Assembly: GCF_900108095.1 (NCBI RefSeq)
Contig: NZ_FNWL01000004.1
Location: forward strand, 62,001 to 126,000
From: Natronorubrum sediminis
GTDB taxonomy: Archaea; Halobacteriota; Halobacteria; Halobacteriales; Natrialbaceae
Direction of reading: 5' to 3'
Length of the DNA stretch: 64,000 bases
Position 1 is the first letter of the stretch, and the number at the start of each line of letters is the position of its first letter. The notes under the pieces are model-generated. The model was not told where the DNA came from, searched no databases, and worked only from the letters and a program-made list of their open reading frames with translations. The translations under genes and the position numbers were made by a program. This document shows, piece after piece, positions 27,971 through 36,860 of this stretch.

Positions 27971-28528
27971 ATGCAACACGTGAAGATTCCGCAGGACCGC
28001 ATCGGCGTTCTCATCGGAGAGGGTGGCGAGACGATGCGTGAAATCGAGGCTGAAGCCGAGGTGCGACTCGATATCGACTCTGAGAACGGCTCCGTCGCGA
28101 TCGAGACTGTCGGCGACCCCGTTCGCGGCCTCAAAGCGCCGGATATCGTTCGCGCAGTCGGTCGCGGCTTTGCACCCGACGCGGCGCTTCGCTTGCTCGA
28201 CGACGATATGATGATGTTCGACATCGTCGACATCGACAGCGTTGCCCGAAACACGAACGATATGAAACGCAAGAAGGGCCGACTCATCGGCGAGGACGGG
28301 CGCACGCGAGAACTCATGGAAGAGCTGGGAGGTGCCGACGTCGTCATCTACGGCTCGACGCTCGGCATCATCGGCGCACCACAGGAGGTCGACGCCGTTC
28401 GAACCGCTGCCGAGATGCTCCTCGACGGTGCACCCCACGGGACCGTCTACTCCTTCTTAGAGGAGCGACACAACGAGATGAAACACCAGGGGATGCAGTA
28501 CCACCGCTACCCTGGCGGCGAATCGTAG
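27971..28528 (+). CDS. KH-domain RNA-binding protein (archaeal Pno1/Dim2 type)
   Basis: A 185-residue protein with two KH domains. KH1 carries the GxxG loop in DRIGVLIGEGGETMREIE (residues 9-26); the second repeats as RLIGEDGRTRELMEEL (about 101-116) and ends with the long helix EEVDA-type segment VDAVRTAAEMLLDGAPHG. This matches archaeal Dim2/Krr1-like proteins that act with RIO1 and aIF1A in small-subunit rRNA processing. A TATA-like CTTAACC lies close to the ATG at 27971. It is convergent with the next MFS gene, whose stop lies 22 bp inside this frame. Confidence 0.92.
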   Translation: MQHVKIPQDRIGVLIGEGGETMREIEAEAEVRLDIDSENGSVAIETVGDPVRGLKAPDIVRAVGRGFAPDAALRLLDDDMMMFDIVDIDSVARNTNDMKRKKGRLIGEDGRTRELMEELGGADVVIYGSTLGIIGAPQEVDAVRTAAEMLLDGAPHGTVYSFLEERHNEMKHQGMQYHRYPGGES

Positions 28529-29784
28529 GCCGTCTCTAGCGTTCGACTCTGTGCGAGTCGGTCAGCGAGCACGATCAATCCTGCTCCGCCAACGGCGGCG
28601 ATTCCGGCTGCGATGAAGACCGGATTATACGTCCCGATCGAATCGTACCCGAGTCCGGCGATATACGGTGCGATAAGGCCAGAAATGGCAAACGACCCGG
28701 AAATCAGGCCGAACACCGCGTTGATGTTTTCTCGACCGAACAGGTCCGCGGTCAACGGCGACAGCAGCGCTCCGTTCCCACCGTAGCCGATGCCATAGAC
28801 GAACGCGAAGGCGAGGAGTGCCCAACTACTCGTCGCGAACGGCAGTGCAACCGTCGCGAGACCCATAACCGCCGAGCAGATTCCGAACACCGCCGTGCGG
28901 CCGACTGCGTCCGCGATGTGACCGATTCCGACTCGAGCGACGGCACTCGCGCCGCCGATGATCGCGATCACCATCGCGCCGACGGCCGCCGAAATCCCTA
29001 GGTCCGTCACGTGCACGACGATGTGCGAGAACACGACGTACAACGTGGTGTAGATGGCGACCCAGCCGACGAACAAGCAAAAGAACGACGGCGTGAACGC
29101 GATTCGCCGGACGGCCTCGAGTTGCTCACGTAAGCTCTCGTCGGTGGCCGGCGTCGGCTCGCCGACGAACTCGTCTTCCGGCGGCGTCACGTCGGCAGTG
29201 AGTGGATCGTCCCGGATTAAGACGGCCGCGACGAGCAGTAACGCGGTCGCGCCCGCGGCGAGGAGTACAAACGCCGTTCGCCAGCCCGTTTCTTCGATGA
29301 GCGCAGTCGACGCCGGCGCGACGAAGAGCATTCCCGCACCGAGGCCGGCGGAGGCGATACCGCCGGCGAGGCCGACGTGTCGATCGAACCAGCGCGGAAC
29401 CGTCGCGTACGAGACGACGTACACTGCACACATGCCGAAACCGGTGATGACACCGTAGAAGAGAAACAGTGCGAGCAACGACTCGGCCTGACTGGTTCCG
29501 AGGAGTCCGACGCAGAGGAGTCCCGTTCCAGCCAGCAGAATCTGACGCGTTCCGTATCGATCGACGAGCGCACCGACGAGTACCGCGCCGATGTAGAGCG
29601 TGAACGTCTGGAGACCGAACGCGATCGACGTGACGCCTCGAGAGTGGCCGAACTCGGCGAGTATTCGCTCGAAGAACACGCCGAAGGAGTACGAGAGTCC
29701 GAAGACGACGAACGTTCCGATAAAACACGCGACGACGACGATCCAACCGTAATAGAACCCATCTTCGTCGCTCTCGCTAGGCAT
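28507..29784 (-). CDS. MFS transporter, OxlT/monocarboxylate type
   Basis: A 425-residue, 12-helix carrier. It starts with YYGWIVVVACFIGTFVVFGL, a hallmark of the oxalate:formate antiporter/monocarboxylate MFS group. The motif-A-like loop is GALVDRYGTRQILLAGTGLL (about residues 60-79) and the second-half equivalent is GHIADAVGRTAVFG. A hydrophilic loop (about 185-215) separates the two halves. The ATG at 29784 is preferred to the GTG at 29799. The 3' end overlaps the convergent KH-domain gene by 22 bp. The probable substrate is a small carboxylate. Confidence 0.92.
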   Translation of the reverse strand: MPSESDEDGFYYGWIVVVACFIGTFVVFGLSYSFGVFFERILAEFGHSRGVTSIAFGLQTFTLYIGAVLVGALVDRYGTRQILLAGTGLLCVGLLGTSQAESLLALFLFYGVITGFGMCAVYVVSYATVPRWFDRHVGLAGGIASAGLGAGMLFVAPASTALIEETGWRTAFVLLAAGATALLLVAAVLIRDDPLTADVTPPEDEFVGEPTPATDESLREQLEAVRRIAFTPSFFCLFVGWVAIYTTLYVVFSHIVVHVTDLGISAAVGAMVIAIIGGASAVARVGIGHIADAVGRTAVFGICSAVMGLATVALPFATSSWALLAFAFVYGIGYGGNGALLSPLTADLFGRENINAVFGLISGSFAISGLIAPYIAGLGYDSIGTYNPVFIAAGIAAVGGAGLIVLADRLAQSRTLETAYDSPPG

Positions 29785-29931
29785 AGGTGTGAATGTCACG
29801 CAGTATTCTTAAAGGATCAGTTAGCGGTTAGGTGTGAGTCGAAACTGAGCGGTGACGAGACGATGCCAGCGAAAGAAGTGTTGTGAACGGCAACGGCGGT
29901 GCCGCCTCGGTCGACGGCAGTGTTCGAGTGA

Positions 29932-31446
29932 TCAGTACGGGACGACGTACAGCGCGATCGCCAGGAACGGCGTCAGCAGGATCATCATCGTGATCGCGTA
30001 GCCGAACATATCACGTGCACGAAGTCCGGTGATCGCGAGCAGCGGAATCGCCCAGAACGGGTTCAGCAGGTTCGTGTGAGCGTCACCCACTCCGTAGGCG
30101 GCGATCGTCTGGCCGTGTGGAATGCCCAGTTCCGCACCTGCACTCATCATTGGCCCGCCGACGATGGTCCACTCGCCGCCCGCAGACGGCACGAACACGT
30201 TGAGGATACCGGCAGTGATCCAGGCGATGACCGGGAACGTCGCCGGCGTCGCGATCGACAGCAGGAACTCCGTCATCGTATCCACCAGCCCGGTCCCTTC
30301 CATGATCCCGATGATCCCCGCGTAGAACGGGAACTGCAGGATGATCCCGGAACTCGAGTGGACCGCGTCGTAGAACTCCTCGAGGTAGTCGATCGGACTC
30401 GTGTACAGGATGAGTCCGACCATAATGAATCCGAAGTTGAGCACGTTCAGATCCAGTGCGTCGAGTCCTTGCACGAAGAACGCTCGAACGAACAGCGCGA
30501 CACCCGTCAGCGCGAGTACCCCGCCGATTACCTTGCTGTTGTTGATTTTGTCCGCCGGCGCTGACGACTCCTCTTCCGGACGCATGTCGCCCTCATTCGG
30601 CGATTCTTTGTCCGCGAGGTCAGCCTGCTGGCTCCCGCCATCAGCCGCTACGTCGGCATCCCCGTCAGCGTCCGCACTCGAGTCGTCCGAGGACTCCTCC
30701 TCGCCATCGTTCATCTCTTCGCGACTGAGGTACTGGCTCATCCCTCGTGCGTACTCCCCTGGTGGAGTGAGCAAGTAGAGACAGATCGACGCGTAAACGA
30801 TGGCGAGAACGGTCAACATCAACGGGTACGGGTGGAAAACCCACTCCGTCGCCGGGATGACGGTGTCGACGACACCCTGTTCCATGAAGACGTTACCCTC
30901 CGTCGCCTGGAGCAGTCCCGCCGAACTGGACATCCCCCACCCCCAGGTGAGGCTCATGCCAAGGTAACCGGCGACGGCGACGAGCGGGTAGTGCAGTTGC
31001 ATCCCGTTCTGTTCGGCGTACTTCCCCATCTCTCGAGCGAGAATCGCACCGAAGATGAGTCCGAGCCCCCAGGAGATCCACCCGACCATCATCGCGCCGA
31101 CGCCGACCACGACGACGGCCTGTTTTCCGTTGTTGGGGAGCCGAACGATTCGGTCGATTACTCCCTTTACCCACGGATGGTACGCGACGACGAACGCGGT
31201 TACCAGAATCAACACCATCTGCATCGCGAAGTCGAGCAGATCCCAGAATCCGCCGTACCACGAGAGTGCGATTTCCGTCGCGCCTGCGCCCTCGGATAGG
31301 AAAGCGATCACCGCCGCGACGTACGTGAGCAGTATCGCGAACAGAAACGGACTCGGCATCCATCGTTCCACCCTGTCAGCGATCCCTTCCCCGAACCGTT
31401 GAACCGGGGTCATCTGTGCCTCTGAAGACTCCTGTATGTCAGACAT
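29932..31446 (-). CDS. AtoE-type short-chain fatty acid transporter (high-GC copy)
   Basis: A 504-residue membrane protein of the short-chain fatty acid carrier family. Family blocks include VERWMPSPFLFAILLTYVAA near the start, GYLGMSLTWGWGMSSSAGLL, FAGIIGIMEGTGL-like FPFYAGIIGIMEGTGLV and FVPSAGGEWTIVGGPMM. An unusually long acidic cytoplasmic loop (about residues 255-310, rich in Asp, Glu and Ser) interrupts the middle of the protein. A TATA box on this strand (31472-31480) lies 26-34 bp before the ATG, as for a leaderless mRNA. A divergent low-GC paralogue sits at 57308-58672. It probably imports acetoacetate, butyrate or similar acids. Confidence 0.93.
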   Translation of the reverse strand: MSDIQESSEAQMTPVQRFGEGIADRVERWMPSPFLFAILLTYVAAVIAFLSEGAGATEIALSWYGGFWDLLDFAMQMVLILVTAFVVAYHPWVKGVIDRIVRLPNNGKQAVVVVGVGAMMVGWISWGLGLIFGAILAREMGKYAEQNGMQLHYPLVAVAGYLGMSLTWGWGMSSSAGLLQATEGNVFMEQGVVDTVIPATEWVFHPYPLMLTVLAIVYASICLYLLTPPGEYARGMSQYLSREEMNDGEEESSDDSSADADGDADVAADGGSQQADLADKESPNEGDMRPEEESSAPADKINNSKVIGGVLALTGVALFVRAFFVQGLDALDLNVLNFGFIMVGLILYTSPIDYLEEFYDAVHSSSGIILQFPFYAGIIGIMEGTGLVDTMTEFLLSIATPATFPVIAWITAGILNVFVPSAGGEWTIVGGPMMSAGAELGIPHGQTIAAYGVGDAHTNLLNPFWAIPLLAITGLRARDMFGYAITMMILLTPFLAIALYVVPY

Positions 31447-31912
31447 ACACTCACAAGATAAAAGCATTCATTATTATATAAGGTGAAAGCAGAAGAAATG
31501 TCCTATATACAATAGATTATATAGTATTCGTAGAGCCAGGATAGGCATGCGTCTATACCCACAGCTGACGGGGAACGAACGACAATGCGAACGCGTCCCG
31601 CAGTTATCGATCGGTTTTTTATAAATATAACTCCCACTGGACAAGTTCATAGCTCGGAGGAGTCGGCGCAATTGTCAGCAGTTGCTAATCGTGGTCTCAG
31701 ATTCCACACCGCTGTCGGCGACTCGACAGCCCCAACTCGACCGGAGACGACTCGAGCGAGCACAAACGCACTGCTTGGGCAAGCACAAACGTAGTACACT
31801 GATTAGTGTTACCGAGCGGTTAGCGAGCGTGGGCGACCGCCAGAAGGGAGGCAAACGAAACCACACGTTACGAAAGCTTTTTATAGAACCCCAAACAATC
31901 CTTCGTCTGACT
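31447..31912. other. AT-rich divergent promoter region (fatty acid transporter / thermosome)
   Basis: 466 bp with two outward-facing core promoters and no gene. The left end holds the minus-strand TATA box at 31472-31480. The middle is very AT-rich (about 31488-31530 and a TTTTTTATAAATATAA run at 31615-31630), far below the GC of the window. The thermosome reading frame stays open to 31682, but the extra residues look random. Confidence 0.6.
31871..31886 (+). promoter_or_regulatory. BRE/TATA core promoter of the thermosome gene
   Basis: CGAAAG (31871-31876) followed by TTTTTATAG (31878-31886) is a textbook haloarchaeal purine-rich BRE plus TATA element. Its distance to the ATG at 31913 (about 27-33 bp) predicts a transcript that starts at or just before the start codon. 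The strength of the match fits a highly expressed, heat-inducible chaperonin gene. Confidence 0.75.
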
Positions 31913-33583
31913 ATGGCACAACAGATGGGCAACCAGCCTCTCATCGTTCTCTCGGAGGATAGCCAGCGGACGTCCGGCAAAGACGCACAGTCGATGAACG
32001 TACAGGCCGGCAAGGCCGTTGCCGAGTCCGTCCGGACCACACTCGGTCCGAAAGGAATGGACAAGATGCTTGTCGATTCCTCGGGCAACGTCATCGTCAC
32101 GAACGACGGTGTCACCCTCCTCTCGGAGATGGAGATCGATCACCCAGCCGCCGACATGATCGTCGAAGTCGCCGAGACTCAGGAGGACGAGGTTGGCGAC
32201 GGCACCACGAGCGCCGTCGTCATCTCCGGTGAACTCCTCAGCCAGGCCGAAGAACTCCTCGAGCAGGATATCCACGCGACCACGCTCGCACAGGGATACC
32301 GTCAGGCCGCCGAGGAAGCCACTGAAGCCCTCGAAGAGATCGCCATCGACGTCGACGAGGACGACACCGAAATCCTCGAGCAGATCGCCGCGACCGCGAT
32401 GACGGGCAAGGGCGCGGAGAACGCCCGCGACCTCCTCTCGGAACTCGTCGTCGAGGCCGTCCAGTCGGTCGCCGACGGCGACGACATCGACACGGACAAC
32501 ATCAAAGTCGAGAAGGTCGTCGGCAGTTCCATCGACGAGTCCGAACTCGTCGAGGGTGTCATCGTCGACAAGGAGCGCGTCTCCGACAACATGCCGTACT
32601 TCGCGGAAGACGCCTCCGTCGCCATCGTCGACGGCGACCTCGAGATCAAAGAGACCGAAATCGACGCCGAAGTCAACGTCACCGACCCCGACCAACTCGA
32701 GCAGTTCTTAGAGCAAGAGGAGACCCAACTGCGCGAGATGGCCGAGCAGGTCGCAGACGCCGGTGCCGACGTCGTCTTCGTCGACGGCGGCATCGACGAC
32801 ATGGCCCAGCACTACCTCGCACAGGAGGGAATCATCGCCGTCCGCCGCGTCAAATCCAGCGACCAGAGTCAGCTGGCACGCGCGACCGGCGCGACGCCCG
32901 TCACCAGCGTCGACGACCTCAGCGAGGACGACCTCGGCTTCGCCGGTAGCGTCGCCCAGAAGGAGATCGCTGGCGATCAGCGCATCTTCGTCGAAGACGT
33001 CGACGACGCCAAGGCCGTCACCCTCATCCTCCGCGGTGGCACCGAGCACGTCATCGACGAGGTCGACCGCGCCATCGAGGACTCGCTGGGCGTCGTGCGC
33101 ACGACCCTCGAGGACGGCAAAGTCCTCGCCGGCGGCGGTGCCCCAGAGGTCGACCTCTCGCTCGCACTTCGTGACTACGCAGACTCCGTCGGCGGCCGCG
33201 AGCAACTCGCCGTCGAAGCCTTCGCGGACGCACTCGAAGTCATCCCACGAACGCTCGCCGAGAACGCTGGCCTCGATCCCATCGACTCGCTCGTCGAACT
33301 GCGCGCCGACCACGACGGCGGCGACACGGCCTCCGGTCTCGACGCCTACACCGGCGACACGATCGACATGGGTGAGGAAGGCGTCTACGAGCCGCTTCGC
33401 GTGAAGACACAGGCCATCGAATCCGCAACCGAAGCTGCAGTCATGCTGCTTCGCATCGACGACGTCATCGCTGCCGGCGACCTCGCCGTCGCCGACGACG
33501 ACGACGGCGAAGACATGCCACCAGGCGGTGGCATGGGCGGCGGTATGGGCGGTATGGGCGGTGGCATGGGCGGCATGATGTAA
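31913..33583 (+). CDS. Thermosome subunit (group II chaperonin)
   Basis: A 556-residue chaperonin of usual length. The ATPase signatures are [20 protein letters not shown] (about residues 39-58), VTNDGVTLL and the strictly conserved [10 protein letters not shown] (about 91-100); GGG-A-E is seen in [15 protein letters not shown] near the C-terminus. The tail is Gly/Met-rich ([15 protein letters not shown]), as in haloarchaeal thermosomes and bacterial GroEL. It forms a double-ring ATP-dependent folding chamber in the cytoplasm. The start follows a clear BRE/TATA element. Haloarchaea have two or three paralogous subunits; which one this is cannot be told here. Confidence 0.97.
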   Translation: MAQQMGNQPLIVLSEDSQRTSGKDAQSMNVQAGKAVAESVRTTLGPKGMDKMLVDSSGNVIVTNDGVTLLSEMEIDHPAADMIVEVAETQEDEVGDGTTSAVVISGELLSQAEELLEQDIHATTLAQGYRQAAEEATEALEEIAIDVDEDDTEILEQIAATAMTGKGAENARDLLSELVVEAVQSVADGDDIDTDNIKVEKVVGSSIDESELVEGVIVDKERVSDNMPYFAEDASVAIVDGDLEIKETEIDAEVNVTDPDQLEQFLEQEETQLREMAEQVADAGADVVFVDGGIDDMAQHYLAQEGIIAVRRVKSSDQSQLARATGATPVTSVDDLSEDDLGFAGSVAQKEIAGDQRIFVEDVDDAKAVTLILRGGTEHVIDEVDRAIEDSLGVVRTTLEDGKVLAGGGAPEVDLSLALRDYADSVGGREQLAVEAFADALEVIPRTLAENAGLDPIDSLVELRADHDGGDTASGLDAYTGDTIDMGEEGVYEPLRVKTQAIESATEAAVMLLRIDDVIAAGDLAVADDDDGEDMPPGGGMGGGMGGMGGGMGGMM

Positions 33584-33587
33584 GGGA

Positions 33588-33818
33588 GGTTCGGAGGTCG
33601 TAGACCGAGAACCTCCGAACACGAGCGGGGAACGTAGTGACCCGCGATGTAAAACTAAATTTTGCTCTGCAGGCCGCCTTCGGCGGCCCTCGGCAAAATT
33701 TAGTATAAAAGCCTCCTCCGTCCGTTACGGGACGCAAAGCGTCCCTTCACATCAGTCGTCGGCCCGAGCGCGGCTCTGCCGCGCTCGGGGAACGGCTTCG
33801 TTCGGGTTCTCCGAACCG
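33588..33818 (+). other. Array of perfect hairpins downstream of the thermosome gene
   Basis: Beginning 5 bp after the thermosome stop are successive inverted repeats: a 10-bp stem at 33589-33598/33611-33620; a 5-bp stem GCGGG/CCCGC at 33625-33645; an 11-bp AT-rich stem CTAAATTTTGC at 33655-33665 with GCAAAATTTAG at 33693-33703, enclosing a 7-bp GC stem with a TTC loop (33672-33688); a 7-bp stem with an AAA loop (33729-33745); a 12-bp stem CCCGAGCGCGGC with a TCT loop (33763-33789); and TTCGG/CCGAA at 33801-33815. TATAAAA at 33704-33710 could start a transcript inside the array. It may be a stacked terminator or a structured RNA. Confidence 0.7.
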
Positions 33819-34086
33819 CTCACTCGCCGACAAACCGCTGTGGAGTGATTTACAGATCGCTGGCTGAGGGAGGTTCGTTCACTACCACTCGAGCACCCGT
33901 TCACGACTCGAGTCGGCCCAATACCGCTACGTTGGACCTGCAGATTCGTTATCGATCTTTCGTTCTCACTCGAGTTGGACCAAATTTAGACTCGAGACAC
34001 GCGTTCGACACCAGTTTGTCACTCGCAGAACCCATTTGTCCGACCAATCAGGACGAATTAAGTAGGTTCCCGCAATATTCGCCACC
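33819..34086. other. Spacer before the alanine dehydrogenase-type gene
   Basis: No gene. Together with the hairpin array this makes a 503-bp gap. A TATA-like TTAAGTAG at 34056-34063 precedes the ATG at 34087 by about 27 bp, consistent with a leaderless mRNA for the next gene. Confidence 0.5.
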
Positions 34087-35085
34087 ATGAACACGCTTCT
34101 GCTGGATAGCGAGGACGTCGAGGAGTACGCACGCCTCGAGGACGTCATCGACGCCGTCGAGCAGGCCTTCGCGGCCTTCGAGCGCGGTGATACACAGATG
34201 CCTGCGAAGTCCTACATCGACTTGCCACAGTACAACGGCGACTTTCGGTCGATGCCGGCGTACCTCGAGACTGGGGAGTGGGACGCCGCCGGGTTGAAGT
34301 GGGTCAACGTCCACCCCGACAACCCGACGGATCACGACCTGCCGACCGTGCTGGGGACGATGATCTACTCAGATCCCGAGACGGCCTTCCCGCTCGCGGT
34401 GATGGACGGCACGACGCTGACGATGAAACGAACCGGCGCGGCGGCCGCCGTCGCCACCGACTACCTCGCCGTCGACGACGCCTCGAGTCTCGGCCTCGTC
34501 GGCGCTGGCGTTCAGTCCTACACGCAACTGCGAGCGATTACCGAAATTCGGGACATCTCGACGGTCGTCGTCTCCGATCCGGACGAAGCGCGTGTCGAAC
34601 GATTCGTCGACACCTTCGAGGACCAATTTGACGTTCGAGCCGGCTCCATCGAAGACGCTGGCCACTGTGACGTTCTCTCGACAGTGACACCGGTCGAAGA
34701 CCCGATCGTCGGCCTCGACGACATCGGCGAACGCACGCACGTCAACGCGATCGGTGCCGACGCCGAGGGAAAACACGAACTGAGCGACGACCTCCTGTCC
34801 GAGGCGGCGATCGTCATCGACGACCACGAACAGTGCACTCACTCCGGCGAGATCAACGTCCCCTACAGCGAGGGGGCGCTGACCGACAACGATCTTCACG
34901 GCGAGATCGGCGAAGTCGTCGTCGGCTCGAAGCCGGGTCGAACCGATGAGACCGGCGTCACCGTCTTCGATTCGACGGGGCTCGCGATTCAGGACGTCGC
35001 CGCCGCCCACGTCGTCTACGAGAATGCGAGCGAGGCGACGGACGGCCACCCATTCGACCTCGTCGGCGTCGGTTCCTCGACGTAA
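34087..35085 (+). CDS. Ornithine cyclodeaminase / alanine dehydrogenase family (mu-crystallin fold)
   Basis: A 332-residue NAD(P)-dependent enzyme. The nucleotide-binding loop is GLVGAGVQSYTQLRAI (about residues 138-153), and the N-terminal substrate part shows MPAKSYIDL and GLKWVNVHPDNP with the Lys expected for catalysis. MKRTGAAAAVATDYLA is a family-diagnostic helix. Archaeal members such as the Archaeoglobus enzyme are alanine dehydrogenases; others are ornithine cyclodeaminases or ketimine reductases, and the sequence alone does not separate these. It is a stand-alone gene with its own promoter. Confidence 0.93.
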   Translation: MNTLLLDSEDVEEYARLEDVIDAVEQAFAAFERGDTQMPAKSYIDLPQYNGDFRSMPAYLETGEWDAAGLKWVNVHPDNPTDHDLPTVLGTMIYSDPETAFPLAVMDGTTLTMKRTGAAAAVATDYLAVDDASSLGLVGAGVQSYTQLRAITEIRDISTVVVSDPDEARVERFVDTFEDQFDVRAGSIEDAGHCDVLSTVTPVEDPIVGLDDIGERTHVNAIGADAEGKHELSDDLLSEAAIVIDDHEQCTHSGEINVPYSEGALTDNDLHGEIGEVVVGSKPGRTDETGVTVFDSTGLAIQDVAAAHVVYENASEATDGHPFDLVGVGSST

Positions 35086-35103
35086 CCGTTCTTCTCCCCT
35101 CAC

Positions 35104-35919
35104 TCAGCGATCGCGAAGTCGTCGAGGAATCGATCCCGTCATCGGTAGTTCCTCACAGTAGTAAGCGACCGGCTCACCCGTCGGCTCCGGCAGTCCGTTC
35201 GCCTCGAGCATCGTGTTTTCTTCGATCGTCACGTGTGCGGGCTGTAACGGCCAGGGGTCGTGTGCGATTTCACCGGCCAACACGCCACCGGCTTCGGGGG
35301 CGTAGAACCGACGGCGCTCGACGAGCCAGTGTGCGAGCGAGCCCGGCTTTGGCTCGAACACGTCCCCCTCGGGCCGGTAGCTGGCCGAGAACCGAGCGGC
35401 GGTCGTTCGCTCGAACTGTGGACGAGCACCCGCTGCGAGTTGACTCCGCACGCTCGAGAACGCGACCGACTCCTCGGTCGCCCCGACTCGCATGTGCGCG
35501 TGAAAGACCGGGAGTCTGGTCGTGCGACCGACCACACCCGCGACGAGTGGCGTTCCAACGTCAATACTGAAGAAAAACAGCGCGGGGTCGCCGCGATATC
35601 GAACGTACGTCCGTACGTTGAGTTCGGCGACCGCCGTCCGAAGCGCGGGCGGCGTTCCACGAATCCCTGCGTTCGTGAGGACGAACGGCAGGACGCTCAC
35701 CCAGGCCTCGCCATCGCGCGTCTCGAGTGTCAACTCGTCGGGGACGTGTGGACGCAACGCGTCGGGATCGACGGGCCAGTTGACGAACAATCCATTTCGC
35801 CACGTCATCGAGACGACGTGCGGTGTGATCGGTGACGATCCGTCTGCGAACGTCCATCGGAACGGGCTGGTTCGCTTCCGTGTCGGTCGTCGTGTCCGTA
35901 TCTCTTCTTGATATGTCAT
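35104..35919 (-). CDS. DUF2071 (YqjF-like) family protein
   Basis: A 271-residue protein matching the DUF2071 pattern: MTWRNGLFVNWPVDPDALRP near the start, AWVSVLPFVLTNAGIRG, then AELNVRTYVRY (the most conserved block) and FFFSIDVGTPLV. The family has an acetoacetate-decarboxylase-like beta-barrel fold, but no reaction is established. The first 25 residues are basic and Arg/Thr-rich. It is convergent with the mu-crystallin-type gene (18-bp gap). The start is the ATG at 35919. Confidence 0.88.
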   Translation of the reverse strand: MTYQEEIRTRRPTRKRTSPFRWTFADGSSPITPHVVSMTWRNGLFVNWPVDPDALRPHVPDELTLETRDGEAWVSVLPFVLTNAGIRGTPPALRTAVAELNVRTYVRYRGDPALFFFSIDVGTPLVAGVVGRTTRLPVFHAHMRVGATEESVAFSSVRSQLAAGARPQFERTTAARFSASYRPEGDVFEPKPGSLAHWLVERRRFYAPEAGGVLAGEIAHDPWPLQPAHVTIEENTMLEANGLPEPTGEPVAYYCEELPMTGSIPRRLRDR

Positions 35920-36074
35920 CCTCGAGTGTGAACAGACGTGCTGTCAGCGACACTACGACGGGAACGAGCATAAAGAAGCCAGCTACCAGTCAGTTCTTGT
36001 GGCGGAGTTCGAGTAGACACGCGACCGAATCCGACCACTCGAGTCGAACGAGCGGATTCGGTCCGCTGTCCGCC

Positions 36075-36860
36075 TCAGTCGGCCGGTTCGATGTCGGGGT
36101 CGCTACCGGAGCCAATCTCGGTGTCCGTCGCACTCGAGTCCGAGAACGTGACGTCGGTGCCGTCGGAGTCCCCACCCGTTCTGGCGTCTCGCAGGTCGAC
36201 CATCGCGTCCGTCGCCCGGAGGACGAGGATGCCAAATCCGATCCGCGTCGCGATGTCGAGGTACGCACCGACGAAGATGCCGCCGAAGGCGTCGAGCAAG
36301 CCAATTCCCTGCCGAGAGATGACGCCGATCACGAGGTAGCCGACCCAGAGCAACAACAACAGGTTGCGGAGCTTTCCGAAGAGCAATACCCGTTCGCCGC
36401 TCGTCTGGCCCGAACGTGCCGTTATCGGCCAGACGAGCGTGTAGATGAGCACTCCGAGGACGACGACTGTCAGTCCGTTCAGCACCAGCGCCTCCGGTGG
36501 CGTCTGGAAGACGCCGACGATCGTCACGCTGATCCACGCGAACACGAGAACGACGAGCGTGACGAGTTGTCGCCGACTCGCGCCGGCGATCATACCGGCG
36601 AGGACGACCATGATCGGCGTCGCGACGTAGTATTCGACGTACCGCGTCAACGCGACCGGCTCGCCGTCAGGCGTTGTAAACCGAAGCAACTCGAGTGACA
36701 TCCCGAGGTACGCGAGCGAGAGCGTTCCACAGATGATCGGCACCGGCAGGTAGTACCGACGGAGGCCCGCCGGCTTGCGGGCGACCCACACGAGGAACGC
36801 GACCGTCGCGAGCGCCGTGATTGCCGCACCGATTCGGTACATCTCGAGTTCGGGAATCAT
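36075..36860 (-). CDS. Sensory-rhodopsin-II-like protein lacking the retinal lysine
   Basis: A 261-residue seven-helix protein that aligns by eye with sensory rhodopsin [10 protein letters not shown] (helix B start), [10 protein letters not shown] (residues 73-82, helix C), [13 protein letters not shown] (163-175, helix F) and [18 protein letters not shown] (199-216, helix G). Where light-sensing rhodopsins have the Schiff-base Lys in LD-x-x-[TA]-K-[VI]-GFG, residue 206 is Arg (codon complement 36243-36245). The counter-ion Asp is Glu76, and helix-C Trp and helix-F Trp become Tyr77 and Gly179. Kept are Arg73, Trp172, Tyr175, Tyr200, Asp202 and Thr205. A 40-residue acidic tail follows. The gene overlaps the upstream transducer by ATGA. 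Covalent retinal binding looks impossible; transducer signalling may persist. Confidence 0.9.
   Translation of the reverse strand: MIPELEMYRIGAAITALATVAFLVWVARKPAGLRRYYLPVPIICGTLSLAYLGMSLELLRFTTPDGEPVALTRYVEYYVATPIMVVLAGMIAGASRRQLVTLVVLVFAWISVTIVGVFQTPPEALVLNGLTVVVLGVLIYTLVWPITARSGQTSGERVLLFGKLRNLLLLLWVGYLVIGVISRQGIGLLDAFGGIFVGAYLDIATRIGFGILVLRATDAMVDLRDARTGGDSDGTDVTFSDSSATDTEIGSGSDPDIEPAD

Noticed and set aside
31488-31630. AT-rich stretch that might be a replication origin or insertion scar
   Set aside because: No origin recognition repeats, no orc1/cdc6 gene and no terminal repeats are nearby; a divergent promoter region explains it.
31682-31912. In-frame 77-codon N-terminal extension of the thermosome
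   Set aside because: The residues are unlike any thermosome, and the BRE/TATA element at 31871-31886 lies inside it, so transcription starts after it.
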